Source: JBCCJA01 sp039045975
GTDB taxonomy: Bacteria > Planctomycetota > Planctomycetia > Planctomycetales > Planctomycetaceae
Length of the DNA: 64,000 nt
Direction of reading: 5' to 3'
Assembly: GCA_039045975.1 (NCBI GenBank)
Contig: JBCCJA010000016.1
Location: 1-64,000 of the forward strand
Shown: in pieces, positions 1 to 9,033 of the stretch
Position numbering within the stretch: position 1 is the first letter of the stretch
How the letters are laid out: each line of letters starts with the position of its first letter
Notes under the pieces: model-generated
What the model was told of the DNA's origin: nothing
Seen by the model: only the letters and a program-made list of their open reading frames with translations
Databases searched by the model: none
Program-made: the position numbers and the translations under genes

Positions 1-1246
1 CCAGCCAAGCGGCCGGCCCGTCGAGCACCGCGTTCGCCACGACCGCGATCACCGGGAACCGGACGCAGCGGCCGGTCGCCCCGACCGCGAGGTGCGCCCG
101 CTGCAAGATCGGCAACAGCATGCCGGGCAACACCCCGACCGCCAGCGCGACGACGACCGCCGCCGTCCGCCCGGCGTCGGCGTCCGAAAACGCGCCGTAC
201 CGGAAAAACAGCGTCACGAGCGGCCGGGCGACGAGCACCAGCCCGACCGCGGCCGGCATGCCGAGGAACGCGACCAGCCGCAGCCCGTCGGCCGTCGTCC
301 GGCCCAGTCCCGGCCGGTCACCGTCGGCCTCACGCGAAGCCATCGCCGGGAAGATCACCGCACCGACCGCCAGCGCGAACACGCCGATCGGGAATTCGTA
401 CAGCCGCTGTCCGAAATAGAGGGCCGACACCGCCCCGACCGGTGCGGCCCACCAAGCGAAGATCGCGTCGACGACGACGTTGACCTGCGTGATCCCGACG
501 GCCGCGACCGCCGCCGGCGCCCCAGCGACGATCCGTCTCGCCCGACCCCAGTCGGTCCGACCGGGCAGACGAATCCAAACCCGCGACCGGAAACAGTCGC
601 CCGACACGACCGCGAGCTGCAGCAAGCCCGACACGACGATCGCACAACACAGAGCGCCCCCGAGTGTTGCCGACTCGCCGCGGGAACCCGCCAGTCCTAA
701 CCAGACGGCGAGCGTCGCGAGCCACGAAAGATTCAGCACGACGGGCACGAAGGCGGCTGCCGCGAACCGGCCCGCCGTCTGCAAGACGGCCGAAAGCTGG
801 GCCGTCGCGCAGATCAGCGGCAAGTACCAGATGAGGATCCGCACGTAGTCGGCCCACAGCCGGTCCCGCCCGGCGGCGAACACGCCCGACCCGACGAGTC
901 CCGTCAGGCCGCAGAACGTCACGACCGCGATCAGAGCCGTCACGCCCGACGCGAATAAGACGAGCGCCGTCGCCAAGCGGTCGCGTGCCGCCGGCCCCTG
1001 CCGAGACGCGACCCGGGTCAGCGCCGGGATCACCGCCAGCGAGAAGGCCCCCTCGCCGAACCACCGGCGGAACAGGTTCGGCACGCGGAACGCGAGCGTA
1101 AACGCGTCGAACACGGGACCGCCGCCGAACACCGCCGCCATCGCGACGTCCCGTGCCAACCCGAGCACGCGACTGACGAGCGTGAGTGCCGTCACGGAGC
1201 GGACCGCGTCGGACGAGAAGTTTTCCGCGTCGGGCGGCTCCGTCAC
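1..1246 (-). CDS. murJ: Lipid II flippase MurJ (MviN family), 3' end outside window
   Basis: Integral membrane flippase that moves the peptidoglycan precursor lipid II across the inner membrane. The reading frame starts with GTG and is open for 415 codons to the window edge, so the C-terminus is missing. The N-terminal region shows the family signature: SRVLGLARD at residues 25-33, then a DAF...FRVPNLFRRWFGEGAFS stretch that aligns with the E. coli MurJ start. The rest is strongly hydrophobic. The GTG overlaps the lptB stop codon (GTGA), so the two genes are probably translationally coupled in one transcript with lepB upstream. Full-length homologues have about 500-530 residues. Confidence 0.93.
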   Translation of the reverse strand, partial: MTEPPDAENFSSDAVRSVTALTLVSRVLGLARDVAMAAVFGGGPVFDAFTLAFRVPNLFRRWFGEGAFSLAVIPALTRVASRQGPAARDRLATALVLFASGVTALIAVVTFCGLTGLVGSGVFAAGRDRLWADYVRILIWYLPLICATAQLSAVLQTAGRFAAAAFVPVVLNLSWLATLAVWLGLAGSRGESATLGGALCCAIVVSGLLQLAVVSGDCFRSRVWIRLPGRTDWGRARRIVAGAPAAVAAVGITQVNVVVDAIFAWWAAPVGAVSALYFGQRLYEFPIGVFALAVGAVIFPAMASREADGDRPGLGRTTADGLRLVAFLGMPAAVGLVLVARPLVTLFFRYGAFSDADAGRTAAVVVALAVGVLPGMLLPILQRAHLAVGATGRCVRFPVIAVVANAVLDGPAAWL

Positions 1247-2046
1247 GCGGCGGCCCGGAAGGTCTCTTCGTGCCCGTCGTCGCGGCCGCGATCGAAATCG
1301 CGTCGGCCGTCGATGATCGAATCGGCGTCGAAGCGGTCGCCGAAGTACAGCTTCTGCGCCTGCGGGTCGGACAGGACCGCGTCGGCGTCGCCGGCGGCGA
1401 TCACTTCGCCGGCGCAGATGATGTAATTGCGGTCGGTGATCGTCAGCGTTTCGCGCTCGCGGTGGTCGGTCAGCAGGATCGCGATGCCGGAGTCCCGCAG
1501 GTCGAAGATGATGTCTTGGATCGCGTGGATCGTGACCGGGTCGATCCCGGTGAAGGGCTCGTCGAGCAGGATGAGGTCGGGGGCGCACGCCAGGCACCGC
1601 GCGATCTCAAGCCGACGCCGTTCGCCGCCCGACAGCGTCGAGGCGAGCTGTTTCCGTTTCTCGTCGAGGCCGAACTGCGTCAGCAGCGTCTCGACGCGGT
1701 GCCGCAGCTCCCGCCGCGGGATCGCCAGATACTCGAGCACGGCGACGATGTTCTGCTCGACCGACAGCTTCTTGAAGACGCTGTCGTCCTGCGGCAGGTA
1801 GCCCATGCCGAGCCGGGCCCGCTTGTACATCGGCCAGTTCGTCACGTCGTGCCCACCGAGCGTGACCCGCCCGCCGGTCGGCGCCGCCATGCCACAGGCC
1901 ATGCGGAACGTCGTCGATTTCCCGGCCCCGTTCGGCCCGAGCAGCCCGACGATCTCACCCGGGTCGACGAAGAAATCGACCCCCCGCACGGCCTGCTTGC
2001 CGCCGGGATAGGTCTTTTTCAGGGCGGTGCATTCGAGGAGGGGCAT
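1243..2046 (-). CDS. lptB: LPS export ABC transporter ATP-binding protein LptB
   Basis: ATPase of the LptBFG complex, which extracts lipopolysaccharide from the inner membrane for transport to the outer leaflet. Visible motifs are Walker A GPNGAGKST (residues 37-45), Q-loop YLPQ (Gln86), signature LSGGERRR (138-145), Walker B LILLDEP (158-164) and switch His195. The FTGIDPVT stretch after Walker B is typical of LptB rather than other ABC ATPases. The ATG at 2046 is preferred over a longer frame from 2118 because it begins at the conserved domain and a GAGG lies upstream. About 30 residues extend past the usual C-terminus. No lptA/lptC neighbour is present. murJ overlaps the 3' end. Confidence 0.92.
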   Translation of the reverse strand: MPLLECTALKKTYPGGKQAVRGVDFFVDPGEIVGLLGPNGAGKSTTFRMACGMAAPTGGRVTLGGHDVTNWPMYKRARLGMGYLPQDDSVFKKLSVEQNIVAVLEYLAIPRRELRHRVETLLTQFGLDEKRKQLASTLSGGERRRLEIARCLACAPDLILLDEPFTGIDPVTIHAIQDIIFDLRDSGIAILLTDHRERETLTITDRNYIICAGEVIAAGDADAVLSDPQAQKLYFGDRFDADSIIDGRRDFDRGRDDGHEETFRAAA

Positions 2047-2130
2047 CGGCGGGGCCTCGTCAAAATATTCGCCGGGGTGATAGCACCCGCCGCATTTCCG
2101 ACGCGACAGCGATCCCAATACCCGTCCTAA

Positions 2131-2194
2131 AGCCCGAGCCGTAAGGCGTCGGACCGCGTTAACTTATATGGTCCGACGCCTTACGGCTCGGGCT
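2131..2194. repeat. 25-bp perfect inverted repeat between lepB and lptB
   Basis: Two perfectly complementary 25-base arms (2131-2155 and 2170-2194) enclose a 14-base AT-rich loop. It begins 9 bases after the lepB stop codon, so on the minus strand it could act as a stem-loop terminator or a processing/attenuation site between lepB and lptB. No long U-tract follows it, so it is not a textbook intrinsic terminator. Its length and perfection resemble the other long-stem palindromes in this window, although the sequence differs. Confidence 0.85.
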
Positions 2195-2203
2195 CTCGGT
2201 GCG

Positions 2204-4144
2204 TTACCGCACCGGCCGGAGCAGCCGCCAAAAGTTGGGATAGAACGGGACGCCGAACTGCTGGTAGTCCATGTCGTAGCCGACGCCGTCGGCCTGGCCG
2301 TCTCCGTTTTTGTCGACGTAGCGGCGGTGGTAGCTGAGCCCGGGCACGCCCGGGATCGGCCAGCCGCGGGCGACGCCCTCCTCGGTCTCGTTGCCGATCG
2401 GGATCGCGTGCGGCCAGAGGATGAATAAGGCCCGACCGACGAGGGCCGACCGCTTTACCGCGTGGCGGTGCGACCGGTACCACATGCCGTGCTCACCCGG
2501 CCAACTGCGGCCGTCGAGACTCTGCGGGCTGTTGTCGCCGAGCATCAGGAACTCGTCGTCGTCGAGCGGCAGGCGGAAGATGTCGGCGCCGTACTTCGTC
2601 GTCAGCAACGTCTGCCGGTAGGTCTGGCCGTACCGCCCCGGGTCGTCCGCCTGGGCCGCCAGCCGTTCGGGCGGCAGCGAAACCTCCGAGATCCGCCGTC
2701 CGTCGAATAACCGACGGAACTCGTTGGCGAGGACCGGGTCCTCGGGGAACGCGAATTCCCCACGGTAGTAGATATCCCGAAATACCTTGAGCCCGCCGAC
2801 CGTCGCGGAGACGCCCTCGGCGGCGATCCCGACGGGCGTGAGGTCGGCCTCGGTCGGCATCTGGACGCGGACACCGCCGAACGGCACGTACGACGCCGCG
2901 TCGCCGAAGTCGGCCTCGACCCCGTCGACCGACAGCCGCAACCGGTCATCGACGTTGGCGAACCATAACGTGCGGCCGCCGGTACCCAGGAACGACGTCT
3001 CGGCCGTCGCGATCTCGACGCCCGGACCGTCGCCTTCGCCGACCGTCAGCGTCGCGACGCCGGTAGTGACGTCGATCCGGCAGCGGTACCGCCGCAGGCC
3101 CTCGACCAGTTCCAGCGTCACCGACCCGCCGTCGGCGACCTCGTCGATCGTCACGTCGCACTCGACCGACAGGTCGCCGACCCAGTAGACGCCCTCGTCG
3201 AGCCGCCCGAAGCCGGCTTCGGGCTGTGTGCCGTTGTACCCGCAGAAATCGAGCACCAGCCGCGGGTCGGCCGAGACCGGTATGCCCCGCTCGACGGCGT
3301 CCCAGTCGGACCGCGTCGGTGCATAGTGGCGGTAGCGGATCCACGATTCGTCGTCGGCCGACCCGTCGAGCGTGAACGACCGCGACGCCGCGTCGAGCCG
3401 CCACCCGGCCGCGTCGTCCGACCAACCGGCGACGCCGCCCGGGGCGTCGTCGAATTCGACCGCGGCCCACCGCTCGGGCCAGCCCGAGGCCAGCAGCGTC
3501 TTCGCCGGCCGATCGAAGTCGTGGACGACGAATTCGAGCGCACGCTGACGCCGCAGCGGATCTTTCCGCAGCACCTCGGCCCGCCCCGGCAAGCCGTCTG
3601 TCTCCGATTCGAGCCGGTACAGGTCGCCCTGCCGGACCTCGATCGTCTCTCCCGGCAGACCGACGAGCCGCTTGATGTAGTTCGTCGCCGGGTCGTCGGG
3701 GAATTTGAAGACGAGCACTTCCCACCGGCCGGGATCGGCCAAGTCGTACGGGAACTTGGCGGCGACGATCCGGTCCCCGCGGAACGGCGGGTGGTCTTTG
3801 ATGTCCGACCGGTATCGGCAGTTCGGACAGACGGCCTTGCCCAGCCGCCCGATCAACAAACCGCTGCCGGGGTCGAGCTCGGAGCTCGCACCGACGCGGA
3901 AGTGGTACCCGCACTCCGGGCAGTCGATTTCTTTGTGGCGGCCCATGAGGGTGTTCGCCATCGACCCGGTCGGGATCACGAACGCCTCGGCCTCGAAGGC
4001 GCGGACCACGAACGCGAAAATGAACGCGACGACGATCGATTCGATCGTGTCGCGGGCCGAGTCGTTGCGGACTTTCGCCGCGGCAGACGCGGCCGACCCT
4101 GACGAACTGTCGCTGCCTTTCGCGTCGTCTGTCTTACCCGACAT
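2204..4144 (-). CDS. lepB: Signal peptidase I with zinc-ribbon and large inserted domain
   Basis: Membrane-bound peptidase that removes signal peptides from exported proteins. One hydrophobic segment (about residues 34-50) precedes the catalytic Ser61 in PTGSM. The general-base Lys158 lies in YIKRLVGLPGE, and the C-terminal box GDNSPQSLDGR is near residue 535. Two features are not in E. coli LepB: a four-Cys zinc-ribbon-like insert (C75xxC78, C106xxC109) between the Ser and Lys boxes, and about 350 extra residues between the Lys box and the GDNS box. At 646 residues it is twice the usual size. The insert resembles that of the second signal peptidase at 6510, sharing GYN and RDIYY. Start ATG is at 4144. 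lptB and murJ lie downstream. Confidence 0.9.
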   Translation of the reverse strand: MSGKTDDAKGSDSSSGSAASAAAKVRNDSARDTIESIVVAFIFAFVVRAFEAEAFVIPTGSMANTLMGRHKEIDCPECGYHFRVGASSELDPGSGLLIGRLGKAVCPNCRYRSDIKDHPPFRGDRIVAAKFPYDLADPGRWEVLVFKFPDDPATNYIKRLVGLPGETIEVRQGDLYRLESETDGLPGRAEVLRKDPLRRQRALEFVVHDFDRPAKTLLASGWPERWAAVEFDDAPGGVAGWSDDAAGWRLDAASRSFTLDGSADDESWIRYRHYAPTRSDWDAVERGIPVSADPRLVLDFCGYNGTQPEAGFGRLDEGVYWVGDLSVECDVTIDEVADGGSVTLELVEGLRRYRCRIDVTTGVATLTVGEGDGPGVEIATAETSFLGTGGRTLWFANVDDRLRLSVDGVEADFGDAASYVPFGGVRVQMPTEADLTPVGIAAEGVSATVGGLKVFRDIYYRGEFAFPEDPVLANEFRRLFDGRRISEVSLPPERLAAQADDPGRYGQTYRQTLLTTKYGADIFRLPLDDDEFLMLGDNSPQSLDGRSWPGEHGMWYRSHRHAVKRSALVGRALFILWPHAIPIGNETEEGVARGWPIPGVPGLSYHRRYVDKNGDGQADGVGYDMDYQQFGVPFYPNFWRLLRPVR

Positions 4145-4404
4145 CGGCTCCCTCCTGCGTGTACGGGCGAGATCTTACGGGCCGTGAAGGTCTACTGTCG
4201 CGGCCGCCGGGCCTCGAGGATGTGGCGAAACCGTCGCCGCGGTCGGGGCGTAGAACCGGCACGACCGCGGCGACCCGCAAGCGGGTCGACCGATGAAGAG
4301 GCTTTTACCCGTCGGTCGCCGTCAGCCGGGCCGTCAGAGACGGACTTTTGGATGGCCGAAAAAGCCCCACACGATCCGGCCGAAATCCCCTCGCGGCAGA
4401 ACTC

Positions 4405-4929
4405 ATGAAGATCCTCATCGCCGACGACGTCGGCCTGATCCGCCGACAGCTCCAGCACCACCTGGCCGCGACCGAGCACGAAGTGTTCGTCGCCGAGGAC
4501 GGCTTCCGCGCCCTCGCGTTGCTGCGGAGCAATCAGGCGATCGACGTCGTCATCACCGACCTGTTGATGCCCGGCATGAACGGCGTCGAGCTGTTCGCCG
4601 AATCGCGGAAGATCGAGCGGCTCACCGACGACGGCACCGACGCCGGCCCCGACTTCATGCTCCTGACCGGGGTTCGGCCGACCAGCCGTGACGCACGCGA
4701 AACCGAGTTCCTGCAACAGGCGGCGAGCATCGGCTTCTTCAAGATCCTCGGGAAGCCCGTCGGCCGTGACGACCTGCTGCAGGCCGTCGCCGAAGTCGAA
4801 GAGCACCGGAAGACGTCGAAGGGCGACGCCGAGCCCGACGCCGCGGAACTCGAACGCCTGCTGAAGGGTTTGCTCGCGACGTACGGACGCGAGCGGGTCA
4901 GCCATGCCATCGATACCCTGCCGGCGTGA
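4405..4929 (+). CDS. Response-regulator receiver-domain protein
   Basis: A stand-alone CheY-like receiver domain of 174 residues. The acidic pocket is Asp7-Asp8, the phospho-acceptor is Asp52 in VVITDLLMPG, the switch Thr is Thr88 in LLTG, and the conserved Lys is Lys117 in GKPV. A loop rich in charged residues (about 70-83) lengthens the domain, and about 40 residues follow it without a recognisable output domain. It probably passes phosphate or acts by protein contact rather than by DNA binding. The start at 4405 is chosen because the receiver fold begins there; an in-frame ATG at 4348 would add 19 unlikely residues. No histidine kinase gene is adjacent, so the partner is unknown. Confidence 0.85.
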   Translation: MKILIADDVGLIRRQLQHHLAATEHEVFVAEDGFRALALLRSNQAIDVVITDLLMPGMNGVELFAESRKIERLTDDGTDAGPDFMLLTGVRPTSRDARETEFLQQAASIGFFKILGKPVGRDDLLQAVAEVEEHRKTSKGDAEPDAAELERLLKGLLATYGRERVSHAIDTLPA

Positions 4930-5032
4930 GACGCCGGCTGTCCCGCAGATAGACGCGGAAGCCTGAGCCCGCGATCGCCTGGGCACGCTACGATCGTGTC
5001 GGTCGACAGGCCTCGCGATCGACGGGAACACG

Positions 5033-6412
5033 ATGTCAGCTCGCTGTCACGCTTTGCGGGTCTTTGCACCGACACTACTCGTCGCCCTCTCGGTCGGAAT
5101 CGCCCACGGCCAGGACGGCGGTGACGGGGGAGGCGACGGCGGCGGCGGTGACGGCGACACGGCCGCCGGTGTGTCGGTCAGTGCCGACGGGCTGCTCGTC
5201 GCGATCGCGACGGCTCCCGGCAAACCGGGGCTCGGCAAAGCCGCGGTGGCCGACTTCCTCGACGACCTCGACGGCGACCTCAACGTCGCGACCGACGCCC
5301 GGAAAGTTTCCTTGACGCGTTTGGCCGACTTCGTCGCCGCCGGCGGCGAGATCGACGTCGTCGTCCGTCGCCTCGCCGGCCTGAACCGGGTCGACAGGAT
5401 CGTGCGGTCCGCCGACGGCCGCGACCTGATCCTCGTCGGCCCCGCCGAGCCGTTCGCGCCCGACAAGGACGGCCGCATTTTCGGAGCCCTCTCGGGCCGT
5501 CCGCCGCTGCGGCTCGACGATCTGACTTCGCTGACGGCGGCCCTGCTCGACGGCGAACGCAAGATCGGCTGCTCGCTCGACCCGCGTCCGGAAGGCCTCG
5601 TCGCGCTCCGCCGCTGGCTGGCCGGGAACTCGTCGCCCGCTTCGACGGCGGTCGTTATGCGTCGGTATCGGACGATGGCGTCGGTCGTCGGCCCGCACGA
5701 CGCGACCGTCCGCGGCGTCCCCCACGACAGCGGCAGCGGCGCCCGGCTGCTCGCGGCCGACTATGTGATGAAATTGATCTCGCTCGGCCTGCGGCCGTCG
5801 GGGGTCCGTGGCGTACCGTCGCATCTGGCGTTGCTGCGGCCGGGGGGCGACGCGATCCAGCGGTGGTGGTTCGTGCCGCGGTACGACGCGATCGAGCGGA
5901 GCCGGTCGGGCGGCGTGCTCTCGCTGCGTGGCCCGCGGCTGGAACTGCTCGCGGAGGCCGAGAAGGCCGACGCGGCCGGCAACCGCTCGCCCGTCGCGAC
6001 GAAGCCGGCGTCGGTCGCCCGGTTCGCGAGTGCGTTCTCGAACCACGTCGACGACCTCGCCCGCGTCCACGCGTCGTTCGCGGACCTGCAGAACCTGATC
6101 GACCTGACCGTCGTCGCGGCCGTGCTCTGCGACGGGCCGGCCCCGCTGCGGGACCCCGAAGTCGCCGCCCGCTTCGCCGACGAGCGGGTTTTCCCCCGCG
6201 GCGAAGTCCGCGTCCCCCGGGCCGCCGCGACGCTGGCGAACGCGCGACAGGTCAGCGGCCGCGCGGTGATCGGGCTCGTCGGAGGCGGCGTGACGATCCG
6301 CCCCGGGCGACTGCTCGCCTCGGCGACGGTCGACCGCGTCGACGACGGGGCCGAACGACTGCGGGACGACGCCGCCGCGCCCGACGGCCAGACACGGTGG
6401 TGGTGGGACTGA
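5033..6412 (+). CDS. DUF1598-like secreted protein (planctomycete-type)
   Basis: A 459-residue exported protein of unknown function. It has a signal peptide (about residues 1-26, ending IAHGQ), then a short Gly/Asp-rich stretch. The middle contains the stretch LLAADYVMKLISLGLRP, which I recognise as the pattern of DUF1598, a domain found mainly in planctomycetes. That assignment is from memory and unverified. No catalytic motif was found. The gene lies between a receiver-domain gene and a second signal peptidase on the same strand, with about 100 bases on each side. The start ATG at 5033 places a good signal peptide at the N-terminus. Confidence 0.65.
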   Translation: MSARCHALRVFAPTLLVALSVGIAHGQDGGDGGGDGGGGDGDTAAGVSVSADGLLVAIATAPGKPGLGKAAVADFLDDLDGDLNVATDARKVSLTRLADFVAAGGEIDVVVRRLAGLNRVDRIVRSADGRDLILVGPAEPFAPDKDGRIFGALSGRPPLRLDDLTSLTAALLDGERKIGCSLDPRPEGLVALRRWLAGNSSPASTAVVMRRYRTMASVVGPHDATVRGVPHDSGSGARLLAADYVMKLISLGLRPSGVRGVPSHLALLRPGGDAIQRWWFVPRYDAIERSRSGGVLSLRGPRLELLAEAEKADAAGNRSPVATKPASVARFASAFSNHVDDLARVHASFADLQNLIDLTVVAAVLCDGPAPLRDPEVAARFADERVFPRGEVRVPRAAATLANARQVSGRAVIGLVGGGVTIRPGRLLASATVDRVDDGAERLRDDAAAPDGQTRWWWD

Positions 6413-6509
6413 CAGGCGAGACCGCCGTTCGACACTCTGACCGGCCTTCGCCCGGCATGAACGCGTCACGTAAGCTGACGCGGAGTCTTCGCGAACCCGA
6501 CGTGCCCTT

Positions 6510-8087
6510 TTGAAGTCCGACGGCCAACACGAAGCGGTCGAGGGCGGCTGGCTGCGGCCGGTCGTCGAGGCCGCGGTCGGGCTCGCGATATCGGTCGCCG
6601 TCTTCCGCGGCTTCGCGATCGAAGGCTTCATGATCTCGACCGGGTCGATGGCCCCGACCATGTACGGCTACCACAAGCGGGTCACGTGCGACGCGTGCGG
6701 CCTCGCTTTCGCCCGCGGCGTCGCGGCGCCGGCCGCACCGGGGCCGGTCGACGCGTCTGACTCGCAGACGGTCGCCTTCGAGGACCTCGGCCTTGCCCGC
6801 TGTCCGAACTGCGACCGGCCCGCCGAAACTTCGGCCACGCCCCGCAACCACGGCGACCAACTGCTCGTACTGAAGCACGCCTTCGACTTCCAGCCGCCCC
6901 GCCGCTGGGACAGCGTCGTCTTCCGGAACCCGGCGACGCCGGAGAAGGCCTACGTGAAACGGGTCGTCGGCCTGCCGGGCGAATCGGTCCGCGTCGTCGA
7001 CGGCGACGTCTTCATCGACGGCGAAATCGCGCGGAAGCCGCTCGACGCAATCCGGCAGACACGGGTCCTCGTCCACGACACCCGCTACGAGCCCGACGAC
7101 CTGCCGTCCCGGTGGCAGGCGTCGGACGACCCGACGGGCGGAGAGTTCCGGTGGTTGACCTATCGGCACGCGATCCGCGGCGGCGGGTGGCAACCGGCTT
7201 CGGTGACGATCCCCGAGCCGTTCCGTGAAGCGGTCGCGACCATCGCGTTCGGGACACAAAGGCTCGGCTTTGACGCGGCGACCGGGCTGCTGACCGCACG
7301 CGGCGCTCTCGCTGAGAGGACGGTCGCGACACTGCGTCAGGTCTCGTGGGACCCGGCCTTCACGGACCCTCTGGAGCAACTCGTCGCGGCGTCGTTCCAC
7401 CCGCCGGTCACCGACCGCTACGGCTACAACGCCGGCCCGTCGCCAGGCCGCGAACACGTCGTTAACGACCTGATGCTCGAAGTCGATGTCGCGATCGGGG
7501 CCGACGCCGTTGTCAGCCTCGACCTGTCCGACGGGCGGGCCGCGTACCGGCTAACACTCGATTCCGTTGCCCGCCGGGTCACGATCGAGCGACAGGGCGG
7601 GACGGAGCCGCTCCACGAAGCCTCGTTCGAGCCTCGCGAGCAAAACGGTCGGCCCCTCCGCATCGCCCTGGCCGTGATCGACGGCACCGCGACCGCGGTC
7701 ATCGACGGCGAAGAGCCGTTCGCAGCGATCGGGCATGGCGTATCAAGGAGCCCAAGGCCCGCCGCCCCACCGAGGGTCGGCACCAGCGGCGACGCCGTCG
7801 TGCAGCGGATCATGCTTTACCGCGACATCTATTACACACGCGGCCGCGGCCGGAACGCCGTCACCGAGCCGCATCGACTGGCGGCCGACGAATACTTCGT
7901 GCTCGGCGACAACAGCCCGGTCTCGCTCGACAGCCGCGGATGGGAACAGCCGGCCGTACCGGCACGCCTGCTGATCGGGAAGCCGTTCGTCGTACACCTG
8001 CCGTCGCGGCCCGGGTCGTTCACGTTCGGCGGCAGCGAGCGGACGTTCCGCGTGCCCGACTTCTCGCGGGTCCGTCTGATCCGCTGA
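6510..8087 (+). CDS. Second signal peptidase I with zinc-ribbon and inserted domain
   Basis: Paralogue of the signal peptidase at 2204-4144. A hydrophobic segment (about 18-34) is followed by catalytic Ser46 in STGSM. The zinc-ribbon-like cysteines are C60xxC63 and C98xxC101, the general-base Lys150 is in YVKRVVGLPGE, and the box GDNSPVSLDSRG is near residue 467. All catalytic boxes are intact, so it should be active. The insert between the Lys and GDNS boxes is shorter than in the paralogue but shares GYN and RDIYY. The start is TTG at 6510: the only in-frame stop nearby is at 6471 and no ATG lies between. No clear Shine-Dalgarno was seen, so expression may be low. Confidence 0.88.
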   Translation: MKSDGQHEAVEGGWLRPVVEAAVGLAISVAVFRGFAIEGFMISTGSMAPTMYGYHKRVTCDACGLAFARGVAAPAAPGPVDASDSQTVAFEDLGLARCPNCDRPAETSATPRNHGDQLLVLKHAFDFQPPRRWDSVVFRNPATPEKAYVKRVVGLPGESVRVVDGDVFIDGEIARKPLDAIRQTRVLVHDTRYEPDDLPSRWQASDDPTGGEFRWLTYRHAIRGGGWQPASVTIPEPFREAVATIAFGTQRLGFDAATGLLTARGALAERTVATLRQVSWDPAFTDPLEQLVAASFHPPVTDRYGYNAGPSPGREHVVNDLMLEVDVAIGADAVVSLDLSDGRAAYRLTLDSVARRVTIERQGGTEPLHEASFEPREQNGRPLRIALAVIDGTATAVIDGEEPFAAIGHGVSRSPRPAAPPRVGTSGDAVVQRIMLYRDIYYTRGRGRNAVTEPHRLAADEYFVLGDNSPVSLDSRGWEQPAVPARLLIGKPFVVHLPSRPGSFTFGGSERTFRVPDFSRVRLIR

Positions 8088-8092
8088 GCGGG

Positions 8093-8947
8093 TCACTCGG
8101 CCGCGCCCGTCGCCCGGGCGATGAACCCGACCATACGCCGCTGCAGCGGTTCGGTGAAAAACCCACGCCCGCCGTGCCCGCCGCCGGGGACGACGATCAG
8201 TTCGACCGGCACCGCGGCCCGCCGCAGGGCGTCTTCCAAGCGGCGACTCTGGACGACCGGCACGACCGGATCCCGGTCGCCGTGGATGATTAAGAACGGG
8301 CAGTCGTCCGGGGTGGCGAACGTGACCGGGCTCGCTGCGGCGGCCAGTCGCGGCTTCTGCTGCGGAGACCCGCCGAACAGGTTCGCCAGCGCGACCGCCT
8401 CGGCCGGCGCGAGCGGCCCGACGAAGTCTTCGCGGAGGGCGGGCGCCCGCAGGTCGGTGGGGCCGTAAAAGTCAATCACGCCGGCGACAGGCAGCGGCGG
8501 GTCGAGCGACCCGGCCGACGTGCCGAGTAACGCCGCGAGGTGCCCCCCGGCCGACTGACCGGCGACGACGATCCGCGTCCCGTCCAAACCGTGCTCCGCC
8601 GCGTGTGTGGCGAGGAACCGGACCGCGGCGACGCAGTCGTCGATCTGGGCCGGGAAGATCGCGTCGGTCGACAGCCGATAGCCGATGCTCGCGACCGCGA
8701 TCCCGCGGTCGGCCAAATACCCGAGCCCGGCCCCCTCGGTCTTCGACCCGTGCATCCACGCCCCGCCGTGGATCCAGACCAGCAGCGGGGCCGGGTCTTC
8801 GCCGCGGACGGCCTCGTTTGGCAGATAGACGTCCAACTTCTGCCGCCAGTGCCCGCCCTCGACGTACGGCACGTCGGTCATCACCTCGAACGCCGACGCG
8901 GCCGTCGCCGAGACGCAGAGCAGGGCGAAGATCAGGCCGTATCGCAT
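8093..8947 (-). CDS. Secreted alpha/beta-hydrolase (carboxylesterase-like)
   Basis: An exported esterase or lipase of the BD-FAE/acetyl-esterase type; the substrate cannot be read from sequence. A signal peptide covers about residues 1-19 (ends ASA). The oxyanion motif HGGAW starts at His60. The nucleophile is Ser132 in GQSAGG, the acid Asp226 in HGDRDPV, and the base His258 in GGGHGG. The start ATG at 8947 has a strong GGGAGG Shine-Dalgarno; a longer frame from 9037 lacks a signal peptide at its start. It is convergent with the second signal peptidase (5 bases between stops) and lies downstream of the fusA terminator, so it probably has its own promoter. Confidence 0.85.
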   Translation of the reverse strand: MRYGLIFALLCVSATAASAFEVMTDVPYVEGGHWRQKLDVYLPNEAVRGEDPAPLLVWIHGGAWMHGSKTEGAGLGYLADRGIAVASIGYRLSTDAIFPAQIDDCVAAVRFLATHAAEHGLDGTRIVVAGQSAGGHLAALLGTSAGSLDPPLPVAGVIDFYGPTDLRAPALREDFVGPLAPAEAVALANLFGGSPQQKPRLAAAASPVTFATPDDCPFLIIHGDRDPVVPVVQSRRLEDALRRAAVPVELIVVPGGGHGGRGFFTEPLQRRMVGFIARATGAAE

Positions 8948-8967
8948 CGCCGCCTCCCGAACGCACG

Positions 8968-8998
8968 AAAAAAACCGGGCCGCGATCACGACCCGGTT
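8968..8998 (-). terminator. Intrinsic terminator after fusA
   Basis: On the minus strand a 7-bp GC-rich stem (arms 8992-8998 and 8973-8979, loop 12 bases) runs straight into seven T residues (8968-8974). It lies 36 bases past the fusA stop codon and just upstream of the esterase start, so it should end the fusA transcript. It is the best rho-independent terminator seen in the window. Confidence 0.8.
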
Positions 8999-9033
8999 CG
9001 AGTTTAGGCAGGCCCCGCCGAAGCGGCGTCGGA

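Noticed and set aside
330..1064. A 244-residue minus-strand open frame
   Set aside because: Same strand but different frame from murJ; the murJ frame has the family signature and this one is Arg/Gly-rich.
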